Shown here: in pieces, positions 16,502 to 27,303 of the stretch
How the letters are laid out: each line of letters begins with the position of its first letter
How positions within the stretch are numbered: the first letter of the stretch is position 1
Assembly (NCBI RefSeq): GCF_000282495.1
Contig: NZ_AKJE01000010.1
Coordinates: 1-54,822 of the forward strand
Length of the DNA stretch: 54,822 bases
DNA from: Pseudomonas sp. GM79
GTDB taxonomy: Bacteria; Pseudomonadota; Gammaproteobacteria; Pseudomonadales; Pseudomonadaceae
Direction of reading: 5' to 3'
Position numbers and translations under genes: made by a program
Notes under the pieces: model-generated
Databases searched by the model: none
What the model saw: only the letters and a program-made list of their open reading frames with translations
Told to the model about the DNA's origin: nothing

Positions 16502-16776
16502 CTTGGACAGATGAAGAGATGCGCATCGCCCAATGGATGTTGGCCGAATACCGTAAACAAGACTATCTATCGCAAGCCTTTGCCGCGCGGGAGATCCGTC
16601 TGATGTTCGGCGAAGTTCACGTGTACCAAAATCGCCACGGCAACTGGGCCGTGAACAAGCCGATCCTCGAAGCCTTCAAAGCACTGACTGCTGAGTACGT
16701 GGTATGGAGCCGAAGTTTTCAACTATGGAGGCAAAGAACCGCACAAGATCCAGCAGGCATACGCGTGAGCCGCTGA
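16498..16776 (+). CDS. Small conserved protein, DUF6953-like
   Basis: This 92-residue soluble protein has no signal or membrane segment. The features RLMFGEVHVYQNRHGNWAV and EYVVWSRSFQLWRQR match a small family of unknown function that I recall as DUF6953; that recall should be treated with caution. It overlaps the ferredoxin stop by ATGA and is the last gene of the operon. It is too small for an enzyme of known type and could be an adaptor or accessory subunit. No function is proposed. Confidence 0.7.
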   Translation: MTWTDEEMRIAQWMLAEYRKQDYLSQAFAAREIRLMFGEVHVYQNRHGNWAVNKPILEAFKALTAEYVVWSRSFQLWRQRTAQDPAGIRVSR

Positions 16777-16834
16777 CAAGAAATCCCGATGGATACCATG
16801 CTGCGGGATTCATGACCCTGCCACCACCGCCCCC

Positions 16835-16870
16835 TGCAGGAGTTGCCGAAGGCTGCGATCTTTTGATCTT
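16835..16870 (+). repeat. Half-copy of the GTAGGAGCTGCCGAAGG-type repeat
   Basis: The sequence begins GCAGGAGTTGCCGAAGGCTG after a leading T and continues CGATCTTTTGATCTT. It resembles one arm of the element inserted at 2681-2808, but no matching second arm follows before the duplicated gene tail at 16896. Confidence 0.55.
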
Positions 16871-16895
16871 GATTGCCAGCCATTCCGACGCAACC

Positions 16896-16940
16896 ATGGC
16901 CGGGGTTGCGTCGAAAGGGAATCTGGCGAAGGTTCAGTAA
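16896..16940 (+). pseudogene. Duplicated 3' end of the small secreted-protein gene
   Basis: These 45 bases (14 codons plus TAA) match 13348-13392, the end of the secreted-protein gene, at 39 of 45 positions. They encode MAGVASKGNLAKVQ against MAGVALKGDLAKVQ. No other part of that gene is found here. The two copies bracket the LysR-to-DUF6953 block, as expected if a segment inserted at the 3' end of the gene, or if most of a tandem paralogue was lost. Confidence 0.65.
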
Positions 16941-16989
16941 GACCTTGAGTTCAATGCCAACCTATTGAGGAGGACGAGCCGAAGCGCTC

Positions 16990-17111
16990 GTCCTGTGGCG
17001 AGCGAGCTTGCTCGCGCCGGGCTGCGCAGCAGCAGCCCCAAATCCTGACGTCACTGAAGATTTTGTGAGCGCTACGCACTCAAGCGGGAGCAAGCTCCCT
17101 CGCCACAATGA
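16990..17111. repeat. REP-like inverted pair, divergent subtype
   Basis: The left arm reads CCTGTGGCGAGCGAGCTTGC and the right arm ends GGGAGCAAGCTCCCTCGCCACA, so the outer ends pair as in Pseudomonas REP doublets. The core differs from the GTGGGAGCGGGCTTGC type used elsewhere in the window. Confidence 0.6.
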
Positions 17112-17115
17112 CGAA

Positions 17116-17142
17116 GGGCGCCTTTCGAGGCGCCCTTTTTTC
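17116..17142 (+). terminator. Rho-independent terminator
   Basis: GGGCGCC (17116-17122) pairs with GGCGCCC (17129-17135) around a 6-base loop, followed by TTTTTTC. It is well placed to end transcription coming from the APE/secreted-protein side or from the inserted operon. Confidence 0.85.
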
Positions 17143-17309
17143 AAATATAAATCCACGAAAACGGCCTCTCCACACCTCCACTCCAGCAAAGAAATGAAAC
17201 AAAGGAAAGCGGAGCACCTCATTTCGGAAACGTCCCACAGCGAGACCATAAGTTTCGCGATAGGGTCGATACCCCAGCGACATGTCAGGGTATTCCAAGG
17301 ATGAACAAC

Positions 17310-17414
17310 ATGAATAGAAAAGCGGTGATCGTTTTTAGTGGTGGCCAAGATTCAGATGGTTGCGATTTGATGGACGTCATTGGTCGACGATTGCAGGTGC
17401 AGGTCTCGGTCTAG
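17310..17414 (+). pseudogene. 5' fragment resembling queC (7-cyano-7-deazaguanine synthase)
   Basis: ATG 17310, preceded by AAGGA at 17297-17301, opens a 34-codon frame beginning MNRKAVIVFSGGQDS. This matches the N-terminus of QueC including the SGGQDS pyrophosphate loop of the adenine nucleotide alpha-hydrolase fold. After that the sequence departs from the family (DGCDLMDVIGRRL...) and stops. Full QueC is over 220 residues, so this is a remnant or a recombination joint, not an enzyme. Its own ribosome-binding site suggests the 5' end of a once intact gene. Confidence 0.5.
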
Positions 17415-17425
17415 TGCCTGGTAAA

Positions 17426-17457
17426 GAAAAACGGGTGACCTCACTGGGGTCGCCCGT
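17426..17457 (-). terminator. Terminator of the YnfL-like LysR gene
   Basis: Read on the minus strand, ACGGGCGACC and GGTCACCCGT form a 10-base stem (one G-T wobble), followed by TTTTTC. It lies just after the stop of the minus-strand LysR gene at 17460. Confidence 0.8.
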
Positions 17458-17459
17458 TA

Positions 17460-18362
17460 TTACGGCTTCAGAGGTTCAACCTTACGCGTCAGCAACTCCA
17501 CAAACGCCTTGGCCATCGGTGATTTCTGATCCTTGCGCTGCACCAGCCACACTGCCGACACAGCTTCCGGATCCAGCAACGGACGGTAGACCACGCCATC
17601 AATACGCATCCGCTGATACGACGCCGGCAACACCGATACTCCCAAACCTGCCGCCACCAACCCGATAATCGTCATCGCCTCGCCAGCCTCTTGCGCGAAG
17701 TGCGGGCTGAAACCGGCATCCCGCGCCAGGCTGAGCAGCTGTGCGTACAAACCACTGCCATAGCTGCGCGGGAAAAATACGAATGGTTCGAGGGCTAGCG
17801 CCGAGAGGAATAAACCTTCTTCGCTGCCATTCACCAGCGGATGCTTGGAGCTGAGCACCGCCACCAGTGGCTCACGCATCAATTCCACTACGCTGAGCGA
17901 GTCCGGCAGCCCAAGCGGCCGCATGATGCCAACTTCGATTGATTCGTCCACCAATGCATCGGCCACTTGGGTACTGCTCATTTCCCGCAGGTTCAGGTGC
18001 ACCGCCGGGAAGCGCTGGCGAAACGAGAAAATCGCTTGGGGAATGGTCGAGTTGAACGGCGCCGACGAGGTGAAGCCGATCTTCAGTTCACCCAACTCGC
18101 CGAGTTGTGCCCGCCGTGCAACATCGGCCGCTTTGTCGACCTGAGCCAGCACCAGCCGCGCCTCTTCCAGGAACAACCGCCCCGCCTCACTGAGTTCGAC
18201 CCGACGATTGGTACGCTCGAAAAGCCGCGCGCCGACCTCCTGCTCCAACGCCTGAATCTGCTGGCTCAGCGGTGGTTGCGAGATGCCCAACAGCTGAGCG
18301 GCGCGGCCGAAATGCAGTTCTTCGGCGACGGCAATGAAGTAGCGCAGGTGGCGTAATTCCAT
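17460..18362 (-). CDS. ynfL: LysR-family regulator, YnfL-like
   Basis: This 300-residue LTTR begins MELRHLRYFIAVAEELHFGR, a classic LysR winged-helix start, with the recognition region AAQLLGISQPPLSQQIQALE, followed by the effector-binding domain. It diverges from an MFS gene highly similar to E. coli YnfM, and E. coli ynfL-ynfM has the same divergent order, so it probably controls that transporter. The symbol rests on this synteny. Its own terminator follows at once. Confidence 0.85.
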   Translation of the reverse strand: MELRHLRYFIAVAEELHFGRAAQLLGISQPPLSQQIQALEQEVGARLFERTNRRVELSEAGRLFLEEARLVLAQVDKAADVARRAQLGELGELKIGFTSSAPFNSTIPQAIFSFRQRFPAVHLNLREMSSTQVADALVDESIEVGIMRPLGLPDSLSVVELMREPLVAVLSSKHPLVNGSEEGLFLSALALEPFVFFPRSYGSGLYAQLLSLARDAGFSPHFAQEAGEAMTIIGLVAAGLGVSVLPASYQRMRIDGVVYRPLLDPEAVSAVWLVQRKDQKSPMAKAFVELLTRKVEPLKP

Positions 18363-18373
18363 GTGAACTCCAT

Positions 18374-18389
18374 TAGGTCGTTAAACCTA
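18374..18389. promoter_or_regulatory. Putative LysR operator between ynfL-like and ynfM-like genes
   Basis: TAGGT-CGTTAA-ACCTA is a perfect 5-base inverted repeat with LTTR-like spacing, 12 bases from the regulator start and about 93 bases upstream of the transporter. Autorepression of the regulator and control of the transporter are inferred. Confidence 0.5.
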
Positions 18390-18481
18390 TCAAACAGGTC
18401 GAACAATATATTGGATAGAAACATTAGCCAGCTATATGATTTTTCCATTGCCTGACCGGGCTGCGCCCTCCGAGGTTCGAA

Positions 18482-19756
18482 GTGAAAACTGCTGTCGCCC
18501 CACTCGCCCATGAAATTCCGCCCACTGCGCTGGATGATGTCGTCGCCGAGCGAAGCGAGATCTACATCGAAAAAGGCACGCCGATGTTCATGCGCACGGT
18601 GCTGGCGCTGTTCTCGGGCGGTTTTGCGACCTTCGCCCTGCTGTATTGCGTGCAGCCGATGATGCCGCTGCTATCCCACGAGTTTTCCATCAACGCAGCC
18701 CAGAGCAGCCTGATCCTGTCGGTCGCCACCGGCATGCTCGCCATCGGCTTGCTGATCACCGGCCCCATCTCTGATCGCATCGGGCGTAAACCGGTGATGG
18801 TCGCCGCGCTGTTCGCCGCCGCTCTCTGCACCATGGCCAGCGCGATGATCCCGAGCTGGCAAGGCGTGCTGGTGATGCGGGCGCTGGTGGGGTTGTCGTT
18901 GAGCGGTCTGGCGGCGGTGGCGATGACTTACCTGAGCGAAGAGATCCACCCGCAGCACCTTGGCCTGGCCATGGGTTTGTACATCGGTGGCAACGCTATT
19001 GGCGGCATGTGTGGGCGGTTGATCGTCGGGGTATTGATCGACTTCGTCAGCTGGCACACGGCGATGCTGGTCATCGGTGGCCTGGCGCTGATTGCCGCAG
19101 CGGTGTTCTGGAAGATTCTTCCCGAGTCGCGCAACTTCCGCGCCCGCTCGTTGCATCCGCGCAGCCTGCTCGACGGCTTCACCATGCACTTTCGCGATGC
19201 AGGTCTACCACTGCTGTTCCTTGAGGCGTTTGTGCTGATGGGTGCGTTCGTCACGCTGTTCAATTACATCGGTTATCGCCTGCTGGCCGAGCCGTACTAC
19301 ATGGACCAGGCCTTCGTCGGGTTGCTCTCGGTGGTGTACCTGTCGGGCATCTACAGCTCGGCGAAAATCGGTGCCCTGGCCGACCAGCTCGGCCGGCGCA
19401 AAGTGCTCTGGGCAACCATCGTGCTGATGATCGCTGGCCTCGCCATGACCATGCTCACGCCGTTGCCGGTGGTGATCATCGGCATGCTGATCTTCACCTT
19501 TGGATTCTTCGGCGCGCATTCAGTGGCCAGTAGCTGGATCGGCCGTCGTGCGATCAAGGCCAGAGGACAGGCGTCGTCGCTGTACCTGTTCAGCTATTAC
19601 GCCGGGTCGAGTATCGCGGGTACGGCGGGCGGTGTGGCCTGGCATTTGGGTGGATGGAATGGGATCGGGCTGTTTATTGGCGGATTGTTGGTGATTGCGT
19701 TGTTGGTGGCGTTGAAGCTGGCGAAGTTGCCGCCGTTGGGCGATGTGAAGGCTTGA
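18482..19756 (+). CDS. ynfM: MFS transporter, YnfM-like
   Basis: This 424-residue 12-helix major facilitator closely follows E. coli YnfM, with LALFSGGFATFALLYCVQPM, the MFS loop motif DRIGRKPVM and AHSVASSWIGRRA. YnfM is a putative efflux protein without a settled substrate. About 45 residues of polar N-terminus precede helix 1, as in YnfM. GTG 18482 is the likely start; ATG 18584 inside the conserved region would remove the tail. A REP doublet follows. Confidence 0.88.
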   Translation: MKTAVAPLAHEIPPTALDDVVAERSEIYIEKGTPMFMRTVLALFSGGFATFALLYCVQPMMPLLSHEFSINAAQSSLILSVATGMLAIGLLITGPISDRIGRKPVMVAALFAAALCTMASAMIPSWQGVLVMRALVGLSLSGLAAVAMTYLSEEIHPQHLGLAMGLYIGGNAIGGMCGRLIVGVLIDFVSWHTAMLVIGGLALIAAAVFWKILPESRNFRARSLHPRSLLDGFTMHFRDAGLPLLFLEAFVLMGAFVTLFNYIGYRLLAEPYYMDQAFVGLLSVVYLSGIYSSAKIGALADQLGRRKVLWATIVLMIAGLAMTMLTPLPVVIIGMLIFTFGFFGAHSVASSWIGRRAIKARGQASSLYLFSYYAGSSIAGTAGGVAWHLGGWNGIGLFIGGLLVIALLVALKLAKLPPLGDVKA

Positions 19757-19765
19757 CGCAAAACC

Positions 19766-19858
19766 ATGTGGGAGCGGGCTTGCTCGCGAAAGCGGTGGAT
19801 CAGTCGACATCGATGTTGAATGTTCAACCGCTTTCGCGAGCAAGCCCGCTCCCACATT
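19766..19858. repeat. REP doublet (BIME), copy 1
   Basis: Two inverted copies of TGTGGGAGCGGGCTTGCTCG flank a spacer of about 40 bases. The spacer (GTCGACATCGATGTTGAATG centre) is homologous to the reverse complement of the one at 54534-54626. Confidence 0.9.
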
Positions 19859-19884
19859 GACCGAGTACTACCTGATGTCTCAAA

Positions 19885-19916
19885 CAAAAACGCCCGGCAT
19901 AAGCCGGGCGTTTTTT
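19885..19916. terminator. Bidirectional terminator between ynfM-like gene and hemE
   Basis: AAAAACGCCCGGC-ATAA-GCCGGGCGTTTTTT is a perfect GC stem with A and T runs on both sides, so it can end hemE transcription on the minus strand and ynfM transcription on the plus strand. Confidence 0.9.
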
Positions 19917-19928
19917 ATTGGGCGACGA

Positions 19929-20996
19929 TCACTCGTGATACTGCGCCGACAACTCATGCACCGCTCGCAGGAACGCACCGGCATGTTCTGGATCAACTTC
20001 CGGGGTGATGCCATGACCGAGGTTAAACACGTGGCCGCTGCCCTTGCCGTAGCTGGCGAGAATGCGACCAACTTCGGCGCGGATGGCTTCTGGCTTGGCG
20101 TAAAGGACGGTCGGGTCCATGTTGCCTTGCAGGGCGACTTTGTTGCCGACGCGCTGGCGGGCTTCGCCGATGTCGCAGGTCCAGTCCAGACCCAGCGCAT
20201 CCGCGCCAGCGTCAGCGATGCTTTCCAGCCACAGGCCGCCGTTCTTGGTGAACAGGATGACCGGCACTTTGCGGCCTTCGTGCTCGCGGATCAGGCCGCT
20301 GACGATTTTGCGCATGTAGGCCAGGGAGAATTCCTGGTAGGCCGCTGCGGAGAGGTTGCCGCCCCAAGTGTCGAAGATCTGCACCGCTTGCGCGCCGGCC
20401 ATGATCTGGCCGTTGAGGTACGAAGTGACCGACTGTGCGAGCTTGTCCAGCAGCAGGTGCATGGCTTGCGGGTTGTCGTAGAGCATGGCTTTGGTCTTGC
20501 GGAAGTCTTTCGACGAGCCGCCTTCGACCATGTAGGTCGCCAACGTCCATGGGCTACCGGAGAAGCCGATCAGCGGCACGCGGCCGTTCAGTTCGCGACG
20601 GATGGTGCTGACCGCATCCATGACGTAGCCGAGATCTTTGTGCGGATCAGGAATCGGCAGGGCTTCGATGTCGGCCAGGGTGCTGATGACTTTCTTGAAG
20701 CGCGGACCTTCACCGGTTTCGAAGTACAGGCCTTGGCCCATGGCATCGGGGATGGTCAGGATGTCGGAGAACAGGATCGCCGCGTCCAGTTGCGGATAGC
20801 GGTCGAGCGGCTGCATCGTGACTTCGCAAGCGAACGCCGGGTTCATGCACAAGCTCATGAAATCACCTGCCTTGGCACGGCTGGCGCGGTATTCAGGCAG
20901 GTAGCGACCGGCCTGACGCATCATCCACACAGGGGTGACGTCTACGGGTTGCTTGAGCAGGGCGCGAAGGAAACGGTCGTTCTTCAGGGCAGTCAT
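19929..20996 (-). CDS. hemE: Uroporphyrinogen decarboxylase
   Basis: HemE (355 residues, the usual length) decarboxylates the four acetate side chains of uroporphyrinogen III to give coproporphyrinogen III in cytosolic haem synthesis. The N-terminal substrate-binding signature [16 protein letters not shown] and the [17 protein letters not shown] segment are intact. ATG 20996 gives the normal [14 protein letters not shown] start. It is transcribed away from gltD across a 180-base gap holding a palindromic repeat. Confidence 0.97.
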   Translation of the reverse strand: MTALKNDRFLRALLKQPVDVTPVWMMRQAGRYLPEYRASRAKAGDFMSLCMNPAFACEVTMQPLDRYPQLDAAILFSDILTIPDAMGQGLYFETGEGPRFKKVISTLADIEALPIPDPHKDLGYVMDAVSTIRRELNGRVPLIGFSGSPWTLATYMVEGGSSKDFRKTKAMLYDNPQAMHLLLDKLAQSVTSYLNGQIMAGAQAVQIFDTWGGNLSAAAYQEFSLAYMRKIVSGLIREHEGRKVPVILFTKNGGLWLESIADAGADALGLDWTCDIGEARQRVGNKVALQGNMDPTVLYAKPEAIRAEVGRILASYGKGSGHVFNLGHGITPEVDPEHAGAFLRAVHELSAQYHE

Positions 20997-21113
20997 GTCG
21001 GCATCCGGAAAAAAAGTGCGGGCATTTTCTCAGAGCCGGGCGCAAAAGGCACGGCAAGAGCCGTTCCTTTTGTCTATCGGGTCAATTGGTCGCAGGGGAG
21101 CAGCTGCAAGTTT

Positions 21114-21150
21114 CAAGCTACAAGCCGCAAGCGCCGTGGCTTGTAGCTTG
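21114..21150. repeat. Palindromic CAAGCTACAAGCC repeat between hemE and gltD
   Basis: CAAGCTACAAGCC (21114-21126) and GGCTTGTAGCTTG (21138-21150) are exact reverse complements 11 bases apart. The related tract CAACTTGTAGCTTGAAGCTG follows directly. The element ends a few bases from the gltD stop and may also act as a 3' stabilising hairpin. Confidence 0.75.
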
Positions 21151-21176
21151 CAACTTGTAGCTTGAAGCTGGGGTCT

Positions 21177-22607
<1,431 letters not shown>

Positions 22608-22611
22608 TCAA

Positions 22612-22715
22612 CAGCAGCTCGAAGCTGAAAGCTTCAAGCTGCAAGACAATCACGGTGGCAGGCACATCGCGCACTGCTGTTAACTGGCGGCTTAAAGCTT
22701 GCCGCTTGCAGCTGC
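22612..22715. repeat. AGCTTCAAGCTGCAAG-type repeat between gltB and gltD
   Basis: AAGCTTCAAGCTGCAAG near 22628 and GCTTGCCGCTTGCAGCTG near 22697 form inverted arms of the same vocabulary as the repeat after gltD (21114-21170). The gltBD intercistronic gap is almost entirely this element. Confidence 0.6.
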
Positions 22716-22719
22716 GTCG

Positions 22720-25700
22720 TTACTGCGGACTGGCACGAGTACTGGAGAGCAACGTTTTCAGGCTCGCCGCCTTAGGTTTGACGAGCCAGAAACGACGCAG
22801 ATAGTCATCGAGGTTTTCAGCGAGGTTACGACCCCACTCGCTGTCGGTTTCCTCGACGTATTCGTTCAGCACGCGTTGCAAGTGGCTGCGATAGGCTTCC
22901 ATCGCCTCACCGCTGATCCGCTGGATTTCCACCAGTTCGTGGTTGACCCGGTCAACGAAGGTGTTGTCCTGGTCGAGCACGTAGGCGAAACCGCCGGTCA
23001 TGCCTGAGCCGAAGTTGTAGCCAGTCTTGCCCAATACGCAGACAAAACCACCGGTCATGTACTCGCAGCAGTGATCGCCAGTGCCTTCCACAACAGTGTG
23101 AGCACCGGAGTTACGCACCGCGAAACGCTCGCCCGCGGTACCGGCGGCGAACAGCTTGCCCCCGGTGGCGCCATACAGGCAGGTGTTGCCGATAATGGCG
23201 CTGTCCTGAGTCTTGTAGATACTGCCCTTCGGCGGAACGATGACCAGCTTGCCGCCGGTCATGCCCTTGCCGACGTAGTCGTTGGCGTCGCCTTCCAGGT
23301 ACATGTTCAGGCCGCCGGCGTTCCACACACCGAAGCTCTGACCCGCCGTGCCTTTGAAGCGGAAGGTGATCGGCGCGTTGGCCATGCCCTGGTTGCCGTG
23401 CTTGCGAGCAATTTCACCGGAGATTCGCGCGCCGATGGAACGGTCGCAGTTGCAGATATCCAGGGCGAAATCAGCGCCGCTCATGTCGTTGATGGCCGAG
23501 GTGGCCAGGTCGACCATTTTCTCGGCCAGCAGGCCTTTGTCGAACGGCGGGTTGCGGTCGACCTGGCAGAACTGAGGCTTGTCTGCCGGGATGTGATCGC
23601 TGCCCAGCAACGGGGTCAGGTCCAGGTGGTTTTGCTTGGCGGTCTGGCCTTCGAGGATTTCCAGCAGATCGGTACGACCGATCAGCTCTTCGAGGGAGCG
23701 CACGCCCAGCTTGGCCAGCCACTCACGGGTTTCTTCGGCGACGTAGGTGAAGAAATTCACCACCATGTCGACGGTACCGATGTAGTGATCCTTGCGCAGC
23801 TTCTCGTTCTGAGTCGCGACGCCGGTGGCGCAGTTGTTCAGGTGGCAGATGCGCAGGTATTTGCAGCCCAGGGCGATCATTGGCGCGGTGCCGAAGCCGA
23901 AGCTTTCAGCGCCGAGAATCGCCGCCTTGATCACGTCGAGGCCGGTTTTCAGGCCACCGTCGGTCTGCACCCGGACTTTGCCGCGCAGGTCGTTGCCACG
24001 CAGGGTCTGGTGGGTTTCGGCCAGGCCGAGTTCCCACGGAGCGCCCGCGTATTTGATCGAGGTCAGCGGCGATGCACCGGTGCCACCGTCGTAGCCGGAG
24101 ATGGTGATCAAGTCCGCGTAGGCCTTGGCCACACCGGCAGCGATGGTGCCGACGCCGGCTTCTGCAACCAGCTTCACCGAGACCAAAGCCTTCGGGTTGA
24201 CTTGTTTCAGGTCGAAAATCAGCTGCGACAAGTCTTCGATCGAATAGATGTCGTGGTGCGGCGGAGGCGAGATCAGGGTCACGCCCGGCACTGCATAACG
24301 CAGCTTGGCGATCAGGCCGTTGACCTTGCCGCCTGGCAACTGACCACCTTCGCCCGGCTTGGCGCCCTGAGCGACCTTGATCTGCAGCACTTCAGCGTTG
24401 ACTAGGTATTCCGGGGTTACACCGAAACGACCGGTCGCCACTTGCTTGATTTTCGAGCTCTTGATGGTGCCGTAACGCGCCGGGTCTTCGCCGCCTTCGC
24501 CGGAGTTGGAACGCGCACCGAGGCGGTTCATGGCTTCGGCCAGGGCTTCGTGAGCTTCCGGCGACAGCGCGCCGAGGGAGATGCCCGCGGAGTCAAAGCG
24601 CTTGAGCACCGATTCCAACGGCTCGATCTCGCTGATGTCCAGCGGCGTATCCAGGGTCTTGACCTTGAACAGATCGCGGATCATCGACACCGGACGGTTG
24701 TCCACCAGCGACGTGTATTCCTTGAACTTGCTGTAGTCGCCCTGCTGCACAGCCGCTTGCAGGGTGCTGACCACGTCCGGGTTGTAGGCGTGATATTCGC
24801 CACCGTGGACGAACTTCAGCAGGCCGCCTTGCTGGATCGGCTTGCGCGGGCTCCAGGCTTCGGCCGCGAGGGCTTTCTGCTCGGCTTCGATGTCGACGAA
24901 ACGCGCGCCCTTGATGCGGCTTGGCACACCACGGAAGCTCAGGTCGCAGACTTCCTCGGACAGGCCGATCGCCTCGAACAGTTGCGCGCCGCGGTACGAG
25001 GCGATGGTGGAGATGCCCATCTTCGACAGGATCTTCAGCAGGCCTTTGGTGATGCCTTTACGGTAGTTCTTGAACACCTCATAGAGGTCGCCCAGCACTT
25101 CACCGGTGCGGATCAGGTCGCCCAGCACTTCGTAAGCCAGGAACGGATAGACCGCCGAGGCGCCGAAACCGATCAGCACCGCGAAGTGATGCGGGTCGCG
25201 AGCAGTCGCTGTCTCTACCAGGATGTTGGAGTCGCAACGCAGGCCTTTTTCGGTCAGGCGGTGGTGCACCGCACCGGTCGCCAGCGAAGCGTGGATCGGC
25301 AACTTGCCCGGGGCGATGTGACGGTCACTCAGCACGATCTGGGTGCGACCGGCGCGAACGGCTTCTTCAGCCTGATCGGCAACATTGCGCACTGCGGCTT
25401 CGAGGCCGACGCTCTCGTCGTAGTTGAGGTCGATGATCTGGCGTTCGAAGCCCGGACGATCGAGGTTCATCAGCGAACGCCACTTGGCCGGGGAAATGAC
25501 CGGCGAGCTGAGGATCACGCGCGAGGCGTGTTCCGGCGACTCCTGGAAAATATTGCGCTCGGCACCGAGGCAGATTTCCAGCGACATGACGATGGCTTCA
25601 CGCAGCGGGTCGATCGGCGGGTTGGTGACCTGCGCGAACTGCTGGCGGAAATAGTCGTACGGCGTGCGCACGCGCTGGGACAGCACGGCCATCGGCGTAT

Positions 25701-27165
25701 CGTCGCCCATCGAGCCAACGGCTTCATAGCCTTGTTCGCCGAGCGGACGCAGCACCTGGTCGCGCTCTTCGAACGTGACCTGATACATCTTCATGTATTG
25801 CTTGAGCTGATCGACGTCGTAGAACGCCGAACCATGGTCGTTGTCTTCCATGGTCGCCTGGATGCGCAGGGCATTCTTGCGCAGCCATTGCTTGTACGGA
25901 TGACGGGACTTCAAACGGTTGTCGATGGCGTCGGTGTCGAGGATCTGACCGGTTTCGGTGTCCACGGCAAAGATCTGGCCAGGGCCAACGCGGCCCTTGG
26001 CGATCACGTCTTCAGGCTGGTAGTTCCAGACACCGATTTCCGAGGCCAGGGTAATGAAGCCGTTCTTGGTGGTGACCCAACGCGCAGGACGCAGACCGTT
26101 ACGGTCGAGCAGGCACACCGCGTAACGACCATCGGTCATTACCACGCCGGCCGGGCCGTCCCACGGTTCCATGTGCATCGAGTTGTATTCGTAGAACGCG
26201 CGCAGATCCGGGTCCATGGTTTCGACGTTCTGCCACGCAGGCGGAATGATCATCCGCACGCCACGGAACAGGTCGATACCACCGGTGACCATCAACTCGA
26301 GCATGTTGTCCATGCTGGAGGAGTCGGAACCTACGCGGTTCACCAGCGGGCCGAGCTCTTCCAGATCCATCAGATCGTTGGTGAACTTGGTGCGACGGGC
26401 CTGAGCCCAGTTGCGGTTGCCGGTGATGGTGTTGATCTCGCCGTTGTGGGCGAGGAAGCGGAATGGCTGAGCCAGCGGCCATTTCGGCAAGGTGTTGGTG
26501 GAGAAGCGCTGGTGGAACACGCAGATTGCGGTTTGCAGGCGCTGGTCGCTCAGGTCTGGATAGAAGGCGGTCAGGTCCGCCGGCATCATCAGGCCTTTAT
26601 AAATGATGGTCTTGTGGGAAAAGCTGCAGATGTAGTGATCGACGTCGGCGGCGTTGGCCACGGACGAACGACGACGGGCGCTGAACAGCTTGATCGCCAT
26701 GTCCTGATCGCTCAGGCCTTCCCCACCGATGAACACTTGTTCGATCTGCGGCAGGCGCTCGAGAGCCAGGCGGCCGAGGACGCTGGTGTCGATCGGCACT
26801 TTGCGCCAGCCGACCAGTTGCAGGCCTTCGGCCAGGATCTCGCGGTTCATGTGCTCGCGAGCGGCTTCGGCTTTCACCGGGTCCTGGTTGAAGAAGACCA
26901 TGCCCACGGCATATTGCTTGGGCAGTTCGACGCCGTAGGTTTCCTGGGCAATCGCACGCAGGAATACATCCGGCTTTTGAATCAGCAGACCGCAACCGTC
27001 ACCGGTCTTGCCGTCGGCGTTGATCCCACCGCGGTGGGTCATGCAGGTCAGGGCCTCAATGGCCGTTTGCAAAAGGGTATGACTGGGCTCGCCCTGCATA
27101 TGGGCTATCAGGCCGAAACCGCAGTTATCCTTGAATTCATCTGGTTGGTACAGACCTGCTTTCAT
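22720..27165 (-). CDS. gltB: Glutamate synthase (NADPH) large subunit
   Basis: GltB (1481 residues) makes two glutamates from glutamine and 2-oxoglutarate. After a 14-residue propeptide, Cys15 (CGFGLIAHM) is the N-terminal nucleophile of the class II amidotransferase domain. A central domain, the FMN-binding synthase domain ([20 protein letters not shown]), the 3Fe-4S Cys set [15 protein letters not shown] and a C-terminal beta-helix domain with repeated GG turns follow. ATG 27165 is chosen because GGTGAG lies at normal distance; GTG 27171 is too close to it. Confidence 0.97.
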   Translation of the reverse strand: MKAGLYQPDEFKDNCGFGLIAHMQGEPSHTLLQTAIEALTCMTHRGGINADGKTGDGCGLLIQKPDVFLRAIAQETYGVELPKQYAVGMVFFNQDPVKAEAAREHMNREILAEGLQLVGWRKVPIDTSVLGRLALERLPQIEQVFIGGEGLSDQDMAIKLFSARRRSSVANAADVDHYICSFSHKTIIYKGLMMPADLTAFYPDLSDQRLQTAICVFHQRFSTNTLPKWPLAQPFRFLAHNGEINTITGNRNWAQARRTKFTNDLMDLEELGPLVNRVGSDSSSMDNMLELMVTGGIDLFRGVRMIIPPAWQNVETMDPDLRAFYEYNSMHMEPWDGPAGVVMTDGRYAVCLLDRNGLRPARWVTTKNGFITLASEIGVWNYQPEDVIAKGRVGPGQIFAVDTETGQILDTDAIDNRLKSRHPYKQWLRKNALRIQATMEDNDHGSAFYDVDQLKQYMKMYQVTFEERDQVLRPLGEQGYEAVGSMGDDTPMAVLSQRVRTPYDYFRQQFAQVTNPPIDPLREAIVMSLEICLGAERNIFQESPEHASRVILSSPVISPAKWRSLMNLDRPGFERQIIDLNYDESVGLEAAVRNVADQAEEAVRAGRTQIVLSDRHIAPGKLPIHASLATGAVHHRLTEKGLRCDSNILVETATARDPHHFAVLIGFGASAVYPFLAYEVLGDLIRTGEVLGDLYEVFKNYRKGITKGLLKILSKMGISTIASYRGAQLFEAIGLSEEVCDLSFRGVPSRIKGARFVDIEAEQKALAAEAWSPRKPIQQGGLLKFVHGGEYHAYNPDVVSTLQAAVQQGDYSKFKEYTSLVDNRPVSMIRDLFKVKTLDTPLDISEIEPLESVLKRFDSAGISLGALSPEAHEALAEAMNRLGARSNSGEGGEDPARYGTIKSSKIKQVATGRFGVTPEYLVNAEVLQIKVAQGAKPGEGGQLPGGKVNGLIAKLRYAVPGVTLISPPPHHDIYSIEDLSQLIFDLKQVNPKALVSVKLVAEAGVGTIAAGVAKAYADLITISGYDGGTGASPLTSIKYAGAPWELGLAETHQTLRGNDLRGKVRVQTDGGLKTGLDVIKAAILGAESFGFGTAPMIALGCKYLRICHLNNCATGVATQNEKLRKDHYIGTVDMVVNFFTYVAEETREWLAKLGVRSLEELIGRTDLLEILEGQTAKQNHLDLTPLLGSDHIPADKPQFCQVDRNPPFDKGLLAEKMVDLATSAINDMSGADFALDICNCDRSIGARISGEIARKHGNQGMANAPITFRFKGTAGQSFGVWNAGGLNMYLEGDANDYVGKGMTGGKLVIVPPKGSIYKTQDSAIIGNTCLYGATGGKLFAAGTAGERFAVRNSGAHTVVEGTGDHCCEYMTGGFVCVLGKTGYNFGSGMTGGFAYVLDQDNTFVDRVNHELVEIQRISGEAMEAYRSHLQRVLNEYVEETDSEWGRNLAENLDDYLRRFWLVKPKAASLKTLLSSTRASPQ

Positions 27166-27274
27166 AGACACTTTCTCACCAGGCTGCCTCTTATCGAGGC
27201 AAATTTCTTTTCAATTCAACCAGTTACCATCCACGCCGAACGTACGCCAGCTTTGCGGGGGCAAAAGGGAGGTC

Positions 27275-27303
27275 ATTGTACACACCGACACAGAGGCTCA
27301 CAA
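27275..27303 (-). promoter_or_regulatory. Putative sigma-70 promoter of gltBD
   Basis: On the minus strand TTGTGA (27298-27303), a 17-base spacer and TACAAT (27275-27280) give a good match to the consensus. It lies about 110 bases upstream of the gltB start codon. Confidence 0.5.

Larger units (their letters stand above)
16941..17309. other. Intergenic stretch with repeat, terminator and no convincing gene
   Basis: It holds a REP-like inverted pair (16990-17111), a strong terminator (17116-17142), then about 165 AT-richer bases leading to the queC-like fragment. One 36-codon open frame (17194-17304) has no clear Shine-Dalgarno and no recognisable product. The AT shift relative to flanking DNA suggests imported or decaying sequence. 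Confidence 0.6.

Noticed and set aside
13391..16951. Inverted 8-mers AACTCAAG (13391) and CTTGAGTT (16944) as ends of a mobile element
   Set aside because: Eight bases is too short to be meaningful without a transposase or a target-site duplication.
17194..17304. 36-codon open frame (starting MKQRKAEHLISETS) before the queC-like fragment
   Set aside because: No clear Shine-Dalgarno and no recognisable similarity; a chance frame in AT-rich sequence is more likely.
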